A stretch of DNA of 64,000 bases. Source: Chryseobacterium indicum (GTDB lineage: Bacteria; Bacteroidota; Bacteroidia; Flavobacteriales; Weeksellaceae). Position numbers and translations under genes: made by a program. The stretch covers positions 1,240,001 through 1,304,000 of the forward strand of contig NZ_JACSGT010000001.1 in assembly GCF_021504595.1 (NCBI RefSeq), written 5' to 3'. The notes beneath the pieces were generated by a model. The model was not told where the DNA came from. It saw nothing but the letters and a program-made list of their open reading frames with translations, and did no database searches. Positions 50,612 through 58,385 of this stretch are shown here, piece after piece; within the stretch, counting starts at the first letter, position 1; each line of letters opens with the position of its first letter.

Positions 50612-51766
50612 TTGAAGAAATCCATATTTGCAAGACTTAACAACTGGATTATTTTTACGCTAATGACGATTGTTGTCTTAACGATTGTTATTGCGTCCAC
50701 GATCCTTTTTAATTTTCTCCGAAAAGAAGAAGTAAAAAGGGTAGATATTTTAGTCACTGCACTGAAATTTCAGCAGGAAGTGAAGGTTCCGAGTCTGGAA
50801 ATTCAGGCATTGCTGTTGCAGATTTACAGTTCCAATACCACGATTCCGGTGATTATTCTGGACAAGGACGGACAGATTATCGAGCATAAAAATATTCCGC
50901 AGGATATTGAAAACAATTCTGCTGAAATTGTTGCTCTGGCTAATAAAATGGCTAAAAATTATCCGCCGATCGAAATAAAAGTTCCCAATGCAAACAATCA
51001 GTTTGTATACTATGATAATTCCGAACTGCTGAATAATCTTCGGTATTCTCCCTATATTTTAGGGTTTTTCATTCTGTGTTATTTTCTTTTTTCATTCTGG
51101 TTTTTACGGACGATTAAAAAAACGGATGAAGGCTATCTTTGGGCAGGTCTTGCTAAAGAAACTGCACACCAGATCGGAACTCCATTATCTTCCATGATCG
51201 GCTGGATGGAAATTATGAAGCTGGATACTCCGGATTCCGAAGGCGTTCATGAAATTGAAAAAGATATTGAGAGATTAAGAACGATTTCCGAGAGGTTTTC
51301 GAAGATTGGTTCTGTTCCGGAACTGAATGATAAAGATTTCAACTCCACCATTCAGGAAAATTACGATTATCTGAAAACAAGAATTTCAAGAAAGATCAAT
51401 TTCGGACTTCACCTTCCCAATTACACGATTTTGGTTCCCCATAATAAAATCCTGATGAGCTGGGTGATTGAAAATCTGGTTAAAAATGCGGTTGATGCGA
51501 TGAAAGGAGAGGGCTCTATTTCTATGTCTGTTTTAGAAAGAAATAAAAATATTGTTGTTGAAGTTCAGGATACGGGAAGCGGAATGACGAAACAACAGGC
51601 AAGAAATGCTTTCAAACCCGGTTATTCCACCAAAAAACGAGGTTGGGGATTGGGATTGTCTCTTGCAAAAAGAGTGATTCAGGAATATCACAACGGAGAT
51701 ATTAAAATTTCCCAGACGGAAATAGGAAAGGGAACGACTTTTAGGATTACGATTAAAAAAGGGTAA
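50612..51766 (+). CDS. Sensor histidine kinase
   Basis: Starts with TTG at 50612 (MKKSIFARLNNWIIF), 8 bp after the PBP4 gene. The 384-aa protein has two membrane helices (about 12-35 and 147-167) around an extracytoplasmic sensing domain. The H-box is AKETAHQIGTPLSSMIGWME (H186), and the ATP-binding domain has WVIENLVKNAVDAM (N box), VEVQDTGSGM (G1) and KRGWGLGLSLAKRV (G2). The H-box form AHQIGTPLSS is typical of a Bacteroidota subgroup. No response regulator is adjacent, so its partner is unknown. Confidence 0.92.
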   Translation: MKKSIFARLNNWIIFTLMTIVVLTIVIASTILFNFLRKEEVKRVDILVTALKFQQEVKVPSLEIQALLLQIYSSNTTIPVIILDKDGQIIEHKNIPQDIENNSAEIVALANKMAKNYPPIEIKVPNANNQFVYYDNSELLNNLRYSPYILGFFILCYFLFSFWFLRTIKKTDEGYLWAGLAKETAHQIGTPLSSMIGWMEIMKLDTPDSEGVHEIEKDIERLRTISERFSKIGSVPELNDKDFNSTIQENYDYLKTRISRKINFGLHLPNYTILVPHNKILMSWVIENLVKNAVDAMKGEGSISMSVLERNKNIVVEVQDTGSGMTKQQARNAFKPGYSTKKRGWGLGLSLAKRVIQEYHNGDIKISQTEIGKGTTFRITIKKG

Positions 51767-51793
51767 ATTGTTTCAGGAATGTGCTGCGTAAAG

Positions 51794-51816
51794 TTTGTCA
51801 TTCCGGAGGAATCTAA
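51794..51816 (+). repeat. TTTGTCATTCCG repeat, single arm
   Basis: TTTGTCATTCCGGAGGAATC and the following TAA resemble the left arm of the inverted repeat at 60779-60848, differing at one base. The core TTCCGGAGGAA is quasi-palindromic. Confidence 0.65.
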
Positions 51817-51887
51817 GCTGTGAAATTTATATTTTGATTTTTGTTAACTGACAATTTTTTATTGAATATTTATAAGGAGTGACCTGA

Positions 51888-52012
51888 ATTTTAGCCCTGA
51901 TTGAAGCTTTGTTTGAGCTCATTTTGTGTATTTTGGTTTGCGGCGGCGAAGCCGCCGCAAACCAAAATACACAAAATAGCGAGTGCGGAAAGCAGGAAAA
52001 AGCTCCTGAAAA
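51888..52012. repeat. Structured hairpin element with GCGAAGC loop, copy 1
   Basis: Conserved left flank from ATTTTAGCCCTGATTG to GAGCTC (51888-51920), left arm of 27 nt (51921-51947), triloop GAA (51948-51950), perfectly complementary right arm (51951-51977), and conserved right flank AGCGAGTGCGGAAAGC to AGCTCCTGAAAA (51978-52012). GCT before the left arm can pair with AGC after the right arm, with one bulged C. The second copy is at 56131-56260. Confidence 0.9.
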
Positions 52013-52039
52013 TTAGCCATTATTTACAGCATTAACAAA

Positions 52040-52063
52040 GACTTCAACAAGCTCAGTCTGACA
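52040..52063 (-). repeat. Decayed copy of the CTGAGCTTGTCGAAG repeat
   Basis: On the minus strand the segment reads TGTCAGACTGAGCTTGTTGA and then AGT, against TGTCATGCTGAGCTTGTCGA and AGC at 48996-49019. Confidence 0.6.
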
Positions 52064-52142
52064 GGATTTCAAAATAACAATTGGGATTAGCAATGTCAAA
52101 AAGCATCTGTTTACTCAAAGAACTTATGGGTTCACATTGACA

Positions 52143-52172
52143 ATAAAAAAAGCGGGGAAAATTCCCCGCTTG
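52143..52172 (-). terminator. Terminator of the M61 peptidase gene
   Basis: AAGCGGGGAA pairs with TTCCCCGCTT, followed on the minus strand by T7. Confidence 0.92.
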
Positions 52173-52205
52173 ATTACTAAGTCCTAATTTTAATCTTAAC
52201 TGCAT

Positions 52206-54062
52206 TTATTTTTTTCCGGTTAACCACTGGTCCTGTAATTTTTGTTCAGCGGCTGTTGGATTAGATTTGAACTGAAGCGTTTCGATCGTCATTTTATCCA
52301 GAATTGCTTTCCCTTTAAGATCGATTTTCTCTGTTTTGTCACCATTTTTTCTTAAAACGGTTACTGTTACGTTTTGTCCTTCCTTTACAGATTTCGCATA
52401 CTCCACAAACGACTGGATATTCTGAACATTGATGGTTTTTCCGTCCAGAGCAACGATTTTATCAGTGATTTTAAATCCGATGCTTTTTGAGAAAGGAGAC
52501 AGGGCTGAGCTTTCGTCGAATACAAATGCATTGTCTTTATCATCAAAATCGGTCTGTTGAGGATCTTTAATGAACCAGAAAATTGGCGGAGTTTCCTGTT
52601 TTTTTGCTTCTACACCAACAAGGCTTAAATATTGTGCATAAGGCGTTGGCTGATCTCCTGCAATGTATTTGTTGTAAAAGTCTTTTACCTGAGGATACCC
52701 TGTAACTGTTACCAGTTCGTCAATCAGTTTATCGTCTTTAAACGGTTTGTTTTCCCCAAATCGCTGAGACAGTTTTCTGATCATATCACGATAGCCCATT
52801 TCTCCGTTGGACAGCTTTCTCAGTTCGATATCCAGACACATCGCAAGAAGCGCACCTTTTTCATAAACGTTTCTGTACTGGTCTTTGTATTCGTCTTTAA
52901 GAACATTTTTACTCATTACCGTAAAAGGCATCGTATCGTTATAGTTCTTGGAGTTGGCGATTTTTTCGCTCATTCTCTGAAGGAATTCATCTTTTGTGAT
53001 CAGACCTTCCTGAATCTGGAATAAATTCGCAAAATACTCTGTTCCGCCTTCATACATCCATAAATGCTGAGACATTTTTGGATCTGCATAATCGAAATAA
53101 TGAATTTCTTCCGAATGCGTTTTCAGAGGATTTACCGTGTGGAAAAACTCATGAGAAACCACGTCTGTAATGGTTTTGTCAATCGCATCTTTCGGCATCA
53201 TTTCAGGAAGGACAACACTTGTGGATTCGTGGTGTTCCAACGCTCCGAAACCTTTAATGTGCGGTTCTTCCATCCCCGAAAGATAAAGCATGATCGCATA
53301 TTTTTTGTTGGTGTTCATATCACCTAAAAATTTCTTCTGGGCAATCACCGTTTTTTCAAGATTTTCTTTGAAATCTGCGGCTTTGTATTTTCCTGTCGGA
53401 GAATAAACGCCTAAAACAAGATCCATTCCTCCTGCATTGAACGTCACATAATCCGGTTTTGTGTACATTAACGGAGAATCGGTCACTTTTGCATAATTCG
53501 CTAAAGTATAGGTGTCTGTAGATTCAGATTTATCCTGATCTACCAAAGCTGTTGTTCCGTAGAAATCCGTCGGTTTCTGGATAATTAACTGATAAGGAAC
53601 ATCCTGCATATTATCAATATAACCTACAAATCCGTGGGTATTGATCAGATAAACTTTTCCGGTTTCAATATCTGTTCCTGAAGGTGAAAATACCGCTTTG
53701 TGTTTGGAATCGTCCATTTCTTCATCGAAACTGTCATTCACAAGATAAGTTACTTTGCTTAAATTCTGAGCGTTTTTCAGAGTGTAAGTATTGTCATTCA
53801 CTTTTGTGAAAGCAATTTCTTTTCCTTTGTTATCTAAAAATTTAATTCCTTCCACGAATCTTCCGTAATCGTCTACAGAATAAGTTCCCGGAACCGTTTT
53901 AGGAAAATGAAACTTCACGTCACCGGATTTCATTTTTGGAAACTCCATCGTTACGGCAACCTTATCGTCTTTTACATTTACCAGATCTATCGTAGTTTTT
54001 ATAGACTGCGCATTTCCAAAAAACGCAGCCAGTAATCCTAAACTTAGTGCTATTTTTTTCAT
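52206..54062 (-). CDS. M61-family aminopeptidase with PDZ domain, exported
   Basis: Start taken at ATG 54062 (MKKIALSLGLLAAFFGNAQS); an upstream TTG would add three residues. The 618-aa zinc peptidase has a signal peptide (1-19), an N-terminal beta domain, and the catalytic domain with HEFFHTVNPL (HExxH) and a downstream glutamate in MYEGGTEYFANLF. A PDZ domain is near 500-590 (SKSIGFKITDKIVALDGKTI). It resembles glycyl aminopeptidases of the M61 family and is presumably periplasmic. Single-gene unit. Confidence 0.92.
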   Translation of the reverse strand: MKKIALSLGLLAAFFGNAQSIKTTIDLVNVKDDKVAVTMEFPKMKSGDVKFHFPKTVPGTYSVDDYGRFVEGIKFLDNKGKEIAFTKVNDNTYTLKNAQNLSKVTYLVNDSFDEEMDDSKHKAVFSPSGTDIETGKVYLINTHGFVGYIDNMQDVPYQLIIQKPTDFYGTTALVDQDKSESTDTYTLANYAKVTDSPLMYTKPDYVTFNAGGMDLVLGVYSPTGKYKAADFKENLEKTVIAQKKFLGDMNTNKKYAIMLYLSGMEEPHIKGFGALEHHESTSVVLPEMMPKDAIDKTITDVVSHEFFHTVNPLKTHSEEIHYFDYADPKMSQHLWMYEGGTEYFANLFQIQEGLITKDEFLQRMSEKIANSKNYNDTMPFTVMSKNVLKDEYKDQYRNVYEKGALLAMCLDIELRKLSNGEMGYRDMIRKLSQRFGENKPFKDDKLIDELVTVTGYPQVKDFYNKYIAGDQPTPYAQYLSLVGVEAKKQETPPIFWFIKDPQQTDFDDKDNAFVFDESSALSPFSKSIGFKITDKIVALDGKTINVQNIQSFVEYAKSVKEGQNVTVTVLRKNGDKTEKIDLKGKAILDKMTIETLQFKSNPTAAEQKLQDQWLTGKK

Positions 54063-54183
54063 TGAGTTCAAATTATATTCAAGTAGTTGATGAAAAACTG
54101 AATTTGTTACTTTAAAAGTTTTAAATTTTTGTTAAAATTTAAAGAGCTTCATTAATTTAATACTGAATTGCGGTTAAATCAAA

Positions 54184-54214
54184 CAAAAAAGCAAAACCGA
54201 AAAACGATTTTGCT
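54184..54214 (-). terminator. Terminator of the M1 peptidase gene
   Basis: GCAAAATCG pairs with CGGTTTTGC (one mismatch or G-T) around a 5-nt loop, followed by T6 on the minus strand. Confidence 0.78.
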
Positions 54215-54228
54215 TCTATGATTAAGTT

Positions 54229-55857
54229 TTACTGTACCTTTTTATAATCGATATAATAATTCTCGTTAAACTGTACCGGAGTTCCTTTTTTTAGCTTTAC
54301 AGTCTGCCACTGTTCGGTTGGATTAATGGTGATTCCGTCAACAATAATAGGCAGTTTTAAATTCTTCACAACATTGGTATAGCGGAATTTCAGTTCTTCG
54401 CCTTTCTGAGAATATTCCAGTGTCGGAATTTTTGTGGTTCTCAGATATTGATTGAAAACACTTGAAAAATCGATTCCGGATTTTTTTGAAATATAATTTT
54501 CAATCTGCTGCGTTGTTACCGTCTGATGATAAAAATCTTTATTGATTCCTCTTAAAATTTCTCTGAATTTTGTATCGTTATTAATAACCTGACGGATCGT
54601 GTGAAGCATACTTGCGCCTTTTGGGTACATATCGCCGCTTCCTTCATTTCTAACGCCGTATTTTCCTATGATCGGAATATCATTCTGAATGCCGTTTCGG
54701 ATTCCCACCGCATAAAGTTCTGCAGATTTTTTATCCATATATCTTTCTGTAAAAAGTACTTCGGAATAATTTGTGAAACTTTCGTGAATCCACATATCTG
54801 CCTGATCTTTTGCCGTAATATTATTGGCGAACCACTCATGTCCGCTTTCGTGAATAATGATGAAGTCCCAGTTCAGACCAACTCCGGTACCGGAAAGGTC
54901 TCTTCCAAGATAACCGTTCTGATAACCGTTTCCGTAAGCAACATTGCTTTGGTGCTCCATTCCCAAATAAGGTGAATCAACAAGCTTGTAAGAATCTTCA
55001 TAGAAAGGATAGGGTCCAAACCAGTATTCAAACGCAGAAAGCATCGGTTTTACCTGCTGAAACTGTTTTTTTGCTTTATCTAAATTGTAGTCGAGCACCC
55101 AGTAATCCAGATCCAGTTTCCCTTTTTCTCCGTTAAAAGTATCTTTGAAATTCACATATTTTCCTATGTTCGGAATAATTGAATAGGCGTTGATTGGGTT
55201 TTTTACTTCCCATGTGTAAGCTATTTTATCGCCTTCTGCTTTTTTGCTGATTAATCTTCCGTTTCCAACTCCCACTAAATCTTTGGGAGTAATGATTTTC
55301 ATCACAACGCCATTGTCGGGTTCATCGTCCCAAATATCTTTGGTAGGAAGCCAGATAGAAGCTCCGATTCCTTCGTCGGCAACGCTCATCCACGGATTTC
55401 CGTTTTCATCTTTGGTGAAAACCCAGCCTCCGTCCCAAGGAGCTCGTTTTGCAATGGTTGGATTTCCGGAATAGGTGACGTCAATAGTATATTTTTCACC
55501 TTTTTTAAAGCTTTTATTGGTTTTGATCCAGATAAAATCGCCATCCTGTTTATATTCTGCCACCGGAAAACTGGCTTCCACTTTGTCCGCTTTCATTGGC
55601 TGTTGAAGATCAACCTGAAACGTAGGATTGGTAACGTCTTTGATGATCTCAAAACTGATTGTATTGTGCCCCTTTATACTTTTCTGAGCGAAATCAGGCT
55701 CTACGGAAAGGTCATATTTTTTGACGTCCCAAAAGTTTCGGAATTGTGTATTGGAACCTTTTAGGGTGTCCTGTTTCGTGAAAACCTTATCTTTCTCGAA
55801 AAACTGTCCGAAAGAAAGACTTGCCGCAAACAAAAGCGTATATGAAAGTTTTTTCAT
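54229..55857 (-). CDS. M1-family zinc aminopeptidase, exported
   Basis: A 542-aa peptidase with a signal peptide (1-17, LLFAASLSFGQ), an N-terminal beta-sandwich, and a thermolysin-like catalytic domain. HESGHEWFANNI is the zinc motif, with a downstream glutamate in IHESFTNYSEVL; GMEHQSNVAYGNG takes the place of the family's GAMEN exopeptidase motif. A short C-terminal domain is present but the long ERAP-like helical domain is absent, as usual for bacterial short M1 enzymes. Presumably periplasmic peptide degradation. It lies in tandem with the M61 gene, each with its own terminator. Confidence 0.93.
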   Translation of the reverse strand: MKKLSYTLLFAASLSFGQFFEKDKVFTKQDTLKGSNTQFRNFWDVKKYDLSVEPDFAQKSIKGHNTISFEIIKDVTNPTFQVDLQQPMKADKVEASFPVAEYKQDGDFIWIKTNKSFKKGEKYTIDVTYSGNPTIAKRAPWDGGWVFTKDENGNPWMSVADEGIGASIWLPTKDIWDDEPDNGVVMKIITPKDLVGVGNGRLISKKAEGDKIAYTWEVKNPINAYSIIPNIGKYVNFKDTFNGEKGKLDLDYWVLDYNLDKAKKQFQQVKPMLSAFEYWFGPYPFYEDSYKLVDSPYLGMEHQSNVAYGNGYQNGYLGRDLSGTGVGLNWDFIIIHESGHEWFANNITAKDQADMWIHESFTNYSEVLFTERYMDKKSAELYAVGIRNGIQNDIPIIGKYGVRNEGSGDMYPKGASMLHTIRQVINNDTKFREILRGINKDFYHQTVTTQQIENYISKKSGIDFSSVFNQYLRTTKIPTLEYSQKGEELKFRYTNVVKNLKLPIIVDGITINPTEQWQTVKLKKGTPVQFNENYYIDYKKVQ

Positions 55858-56009
55858 CTGAATTAAATTATAATGGCTAAAATAGAAATTAATAAACGTA
55901 AAATAAAGTGGATATTAATAATTATGGTATTCCTAATTAGACGAAGCAAATAAAACTTTGTTACATTTTTTGAATTTATTATTTGGTAATCAGTTGTTTA
56001 TGTAATGGA

Positions 56010-56070
56010 ATTCCCCTCCTTTGGAGGGGTGGCGAAAATTCATAAGAATTTTTGACGGGGTGGTTAAAAA
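56010..56070 (+). repeat. Dispersed repeat 'GGAGGGGTGGC..GACGGGGTGGTT', copy 2
   Basis: CCCCTCCTTTGGAGGGGTGG contains a hairpin CCCCTCC/GGAGGGG; then ATAAGAATTTTT and GACGGGGTGGTTAAA as in copy 1 at 46790. Confidence 0.8.
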
Positions 56071-56130
56071 ACACAATCCGCAAAAGACTTATTATCAATA
56101 TTTTCAGAAACAATTTTTTCCCGACAAAAA

Positions 56131-56260
56131 ATTTTAGCCGTGATTGCAGCAATTGTCTGAGCTCATTTTTCAGGTTTAGGGTTTTGCGGCGGCGAAGCCG
56201 CCGCAAAACCCTAAACCTGAAAAATAGCGAGTGCGGAAAGCGCGATAAAGCTCCTGAAAA
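56131..56260. repeat. Structured hairpin element with GCGAAGC loop, copy 2
   Basis: Same layout as copy 1 (51888-52012). The left flank starts ATTTTAGCCGTGATTG; arms of 29 nt at 56165-56193 and 56197-56225 are perfectly complementary around GAA; the right flank AGCGAGTGCGGAAAGC to AGCTCCTGAAAA differs from copy 1 at three positions. The lower stem differs strongly from copy 1 while pairing stays complete. Confidence 0.9.
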
Positions 56261-56261
56261 A

Positions 56262-56290
56262 GATAAATCCCGCAGAAAATCTACGGGACT
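56262..56290 (-). terminator. Terminator of tatC
   Basis: CCCGTAGA and TCTGCGGG form a stem with one T-G pair around a short loop, followed by ATTTATC on the minus strand. Confidence 0.65.
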
Positions 56291-56310
56291 ATATTTTGAA
56301 TGGATAAAAA

Positions 56311-57138
56311 TTATTTCTGAACTGCAGGTAAATTTCCAGCCGCTTTCTGAACTTTCTTATACGTATACGAACACATGATGATACTGAATTCGTACAGTAA
56401 AAGCAGTGGAAATGCTGCCATCAACATACTTAAAACGTCTGCCGGAGTTATAATTGCTGCAACCACCATGATTAAAACAATCGCATGACGACGGTATGTT
56501 TTCATAAAGGTTGGTGTAAGAATTCCAATGGTGGTAAGGAAATAAATAAGAACCGGAAAAAGGAAAATTACGCCCATTCCTAAAACTACCTGTAAAAACA
56601 GAGTTGTATAATCACTTAAATCGTAAAGCGGAATGATAATATCGGAAATTTTGAAAATAACCCCAAAATTAACGGCAAAAGGAAGGATTAAATAATATCC
56701 GCATAAAACGCCTGTCATAAATAAAATCCAAACCGAATTGATGATAAAGATTGAATTTTTTCTTTCATTCGGATGTAGAGCGGGACTGATAAATCTCCAA
56801 AGTTCCCATACAATATAAGGAAAAGCCAAAACTATTCCTCCAAAAATGGAAACTGCCATCATCACATTAAACTGCTGGTAAAGCTTGCTTGCACGCACCG
56901 GAAAATCTTTCGGAAGATGAATGCTGTCTTCGCCTAAAATCATTTTAGAAAAATGATTCACAATCTCAAAGGTAGCAAAATCATTTCGGGTTGGACCAAA
57001 GAAAATGTGATCCATAATCCAGTTGATATTGAAACCGATAATAACTGCAGCAACTATAATAGCAAGAATTGAACGAATGAGATGACCTCTTAGTTCACCA
57101 ATATGTCCCCAAAAAGACATGTCTTTAGCATCACTCAC
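56311..57138 (-). CDS. tatC: Sec-independent protein translocase subunit TatC
   Basis: A 275-aa membrane protein with six helices. The N-terminal signature MSFWGHIGELRGHLIRSI matches the family's FxxHxxELRxRL signal-recognition motif. FGGIVLAFPYIVWELWRFIS, the PALHPNERK loop and FPVLIYFLTTIGILTP follow. It receives folded twin-arginine substrates at the inner membrane. No tatA/tatB gene is adjacent. A roughly 20-residue Asn- and charge-rich insertion after the first helix (HIFFGPTRNDFATFE) is typical of Bacteroidota TatC. Confidence 0.95.
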   Translation of the reverse strand: MSDAKDMSFWGHIGELRGHLIRSILAIIVAAVIIGFNINWIMDHIFFGPTRNDFATFEIVNHFSKMILGEDSIHLPKDFPVRASKLYQQFNVMMAVSIFGGIVLAFPYIVWELWRFISPALHPNERKNSIFIINSVWILFMTGVLCGYYLILPFAVNFGVIFKISDIIIPLYDLSDYTTLFLQVVLGMGVIFLFPVLIYFLTTIGILTPTFMKTYRRHAIVLIMVVAAIITPADVLSMLMAAFPLLLLYEFSIIMCSYTYKKVQKAAGNLPAVQK

Positions 57139-57266
57139 AGGATAATATTTTTTAAGATTTCAAATTTAGGGAAAAAGTTTCAGTAAAAAGAGATGTTTCA
57201 TTTTTTTAAATGCAGATGCATGTTTATTATGAGAAAAAATTAAATCTTTTCACGTATACATTCTGA

Positions 57267-58226
57267 TTAATTAATTCCTTCATCCAGCAGTTTGTGCAGA
57301 TCGATAATCCCGAAATATTTTCCGTTTTCCGTTACCACAAGCTGTCCGATATTATTGTCCTTTAATATTTTCATGGCTTCTTTAGCCAGAGCACTTCTCT
57401 CGATGGTTTTCGGATGCGCAGACATGATGTCTTTTGCCAGAACTTTCGAAATATCATCACCTTTTAAGAGCATTCTTCTTAAATCACCATCGGTAATCAC
57501 CCCGATAATTTCGTCATTATTCGTTACAACTGTAATTCCGTGACGGGAACCGCTGATTGAGATGATGACATCTTTTACCGTATCATTTTCTGTAACCTGA
57601 GGTTTTTGGGATGAAAGAAAATCATCCACTTTCGAAATTAAATTTTTACCCAGACTTCCTCCCGGATGAAATTTGGCAAAATCATTCGCCTTAAAATCAT
57701 TCATTTCCATTAAAGCAATCGCCAAAGCATCTCCCAAAGCCATTTGCAGAGTGGTTGAACTGGTAGGCGCAAGTTTATTCGGACACGCTTCCTTTTCTAC
57801 ATACGTATCTAAAATAATTTCGGAAAATTCTGCAAGTTTACTTAATTTATTTCCGGTCATTCCTATTAAGGCAGAAGAATAATCTTTCAGATAAGGAACC
57901 AGATTCACAATCTCCGGTGAATTTCCGGAATTTGAAATACATAAAACAACATCCTGCTTCTGGATAACGCCCAGATCTCCGTGGATGGCTTCCGAAGCGT
58001 GTAAAAACTGAGAAGGGGTTCCTGTGGAATTCAGGGTGGCAACAATCTTATTTCCAACATGTGCCGATTTGCCGATTCCCACAACGATAAGTTTTCCTTT
58101 TGCAGAATGTATGATTTCTACAGCTTTTGCAAAATCGTCATTAATTCTGGATTTAAGTTTTTCTAATTCTGAAATTTCTATTTCTAACGTACTTTTTGCG
58201 ATTGAAATAATGTCGGCTCTTTCCAT
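57267..58226 (-). CDS. KpsF/GutQ-type sugar isomerase (arabinose-5-phosphate isomerase)
   Basis: A 319-aa protein with an SIS domain (residues about 35-170: GKLIVVGIGKSAHVGNKIVA, TLNSTGTPSQFLHASEAIHG, CISNSGNSPEIVNL, SSTTLQMALGDALAIALME) and two CBS domains (about 205-319). It interconverts ribulose 5-phosphate and arabinose 5-phosphate for Kdo and lipopolysaccharide synthesis. All family blocks are intact. It is divergent from recQ with a 159-bp shared region. Assignment to kdsD versus kpsF cannot be made. Confidence 0.93.
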   Translation of the reverse strand: MERADIISIAKSTLEIEISELEKLKSRINDDFAKAVEIIHSAKGKLIVVGIGKSAHVGNKIVATLNSTGTPSQFLHASEAIHGDLGVIQKQDVVLCISNSGNSPEIVNLVPYLKDYSSALIGMTGNKLSKLAEFSEIILDTYVEKEACPNKLAPTSSTTLQMALGDALAIALMEMNDFKANDFAKFHPGGSLGKNLISKVDDFLSSQKPQVTENDTVKDVIISISGSRHGITVVTNNDEIIGVITDGDLRRMLLKGDDISKVLAKDIMSAHPKTIERSALAKEAMKILKDNNIGQLVVTENGKYFGIIDLHKLLDEGIN

Positions 58227-58345
58227 TTTTACTTTTACAGGCTATACGAAAAATCTCTTAAAAAACGTTATATTTTTAAAAGGATATTTAATATAAATTT
58301 TATTTTTTATAAATTCGTTCGCTTTTATTTTAAGCGAAAAATTCA

Positions 58346-58353
58346 TATCTTTG
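58346..58353 (+). promoter_or_regulatory. -7 box of recQ
   Basis: TATCTTTG, 33 bp before the ATG of recQ. Confidence 0.6.
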
Positions 58354-58385
58354 GGTTAGATGCAAATTTAGCAATAGAAAATTAG

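Larger units (their letters stand above)
51767..52205. other. Gene-free segment with three dispersed repeats
   Basis: Convergent space between the kinase and M61 peptidase genes. It holds one arm of the TTTGTCATTCCG repeat (51794-51816), the large hairpin element (51888-52012), a decayed CTTGTCGAAGCA-type repeat (52040-52063) and the peptidase terminator. No ORF. Confidence 0.7.
55858..56310. other. Gene-free segment with two dispersed repeats
   Basis: Between tatC and the M1 peptidase gene, both on the minus strand. It holds the GGAGGGGTGGC repeat (56010-56070), the second large hairpin element (56131-56260) and the tatC terminator. The short open frames here merely run through the repeats. 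Confidence 0.7.

Noticed and set aside
55979..56378. Short open frames on both strands encoding RRLRRRKTLNLKN-type peptides
   Set aside because: They are translations of the GC-rich hairpin element; the same peptide on both strands results from the palindrome.
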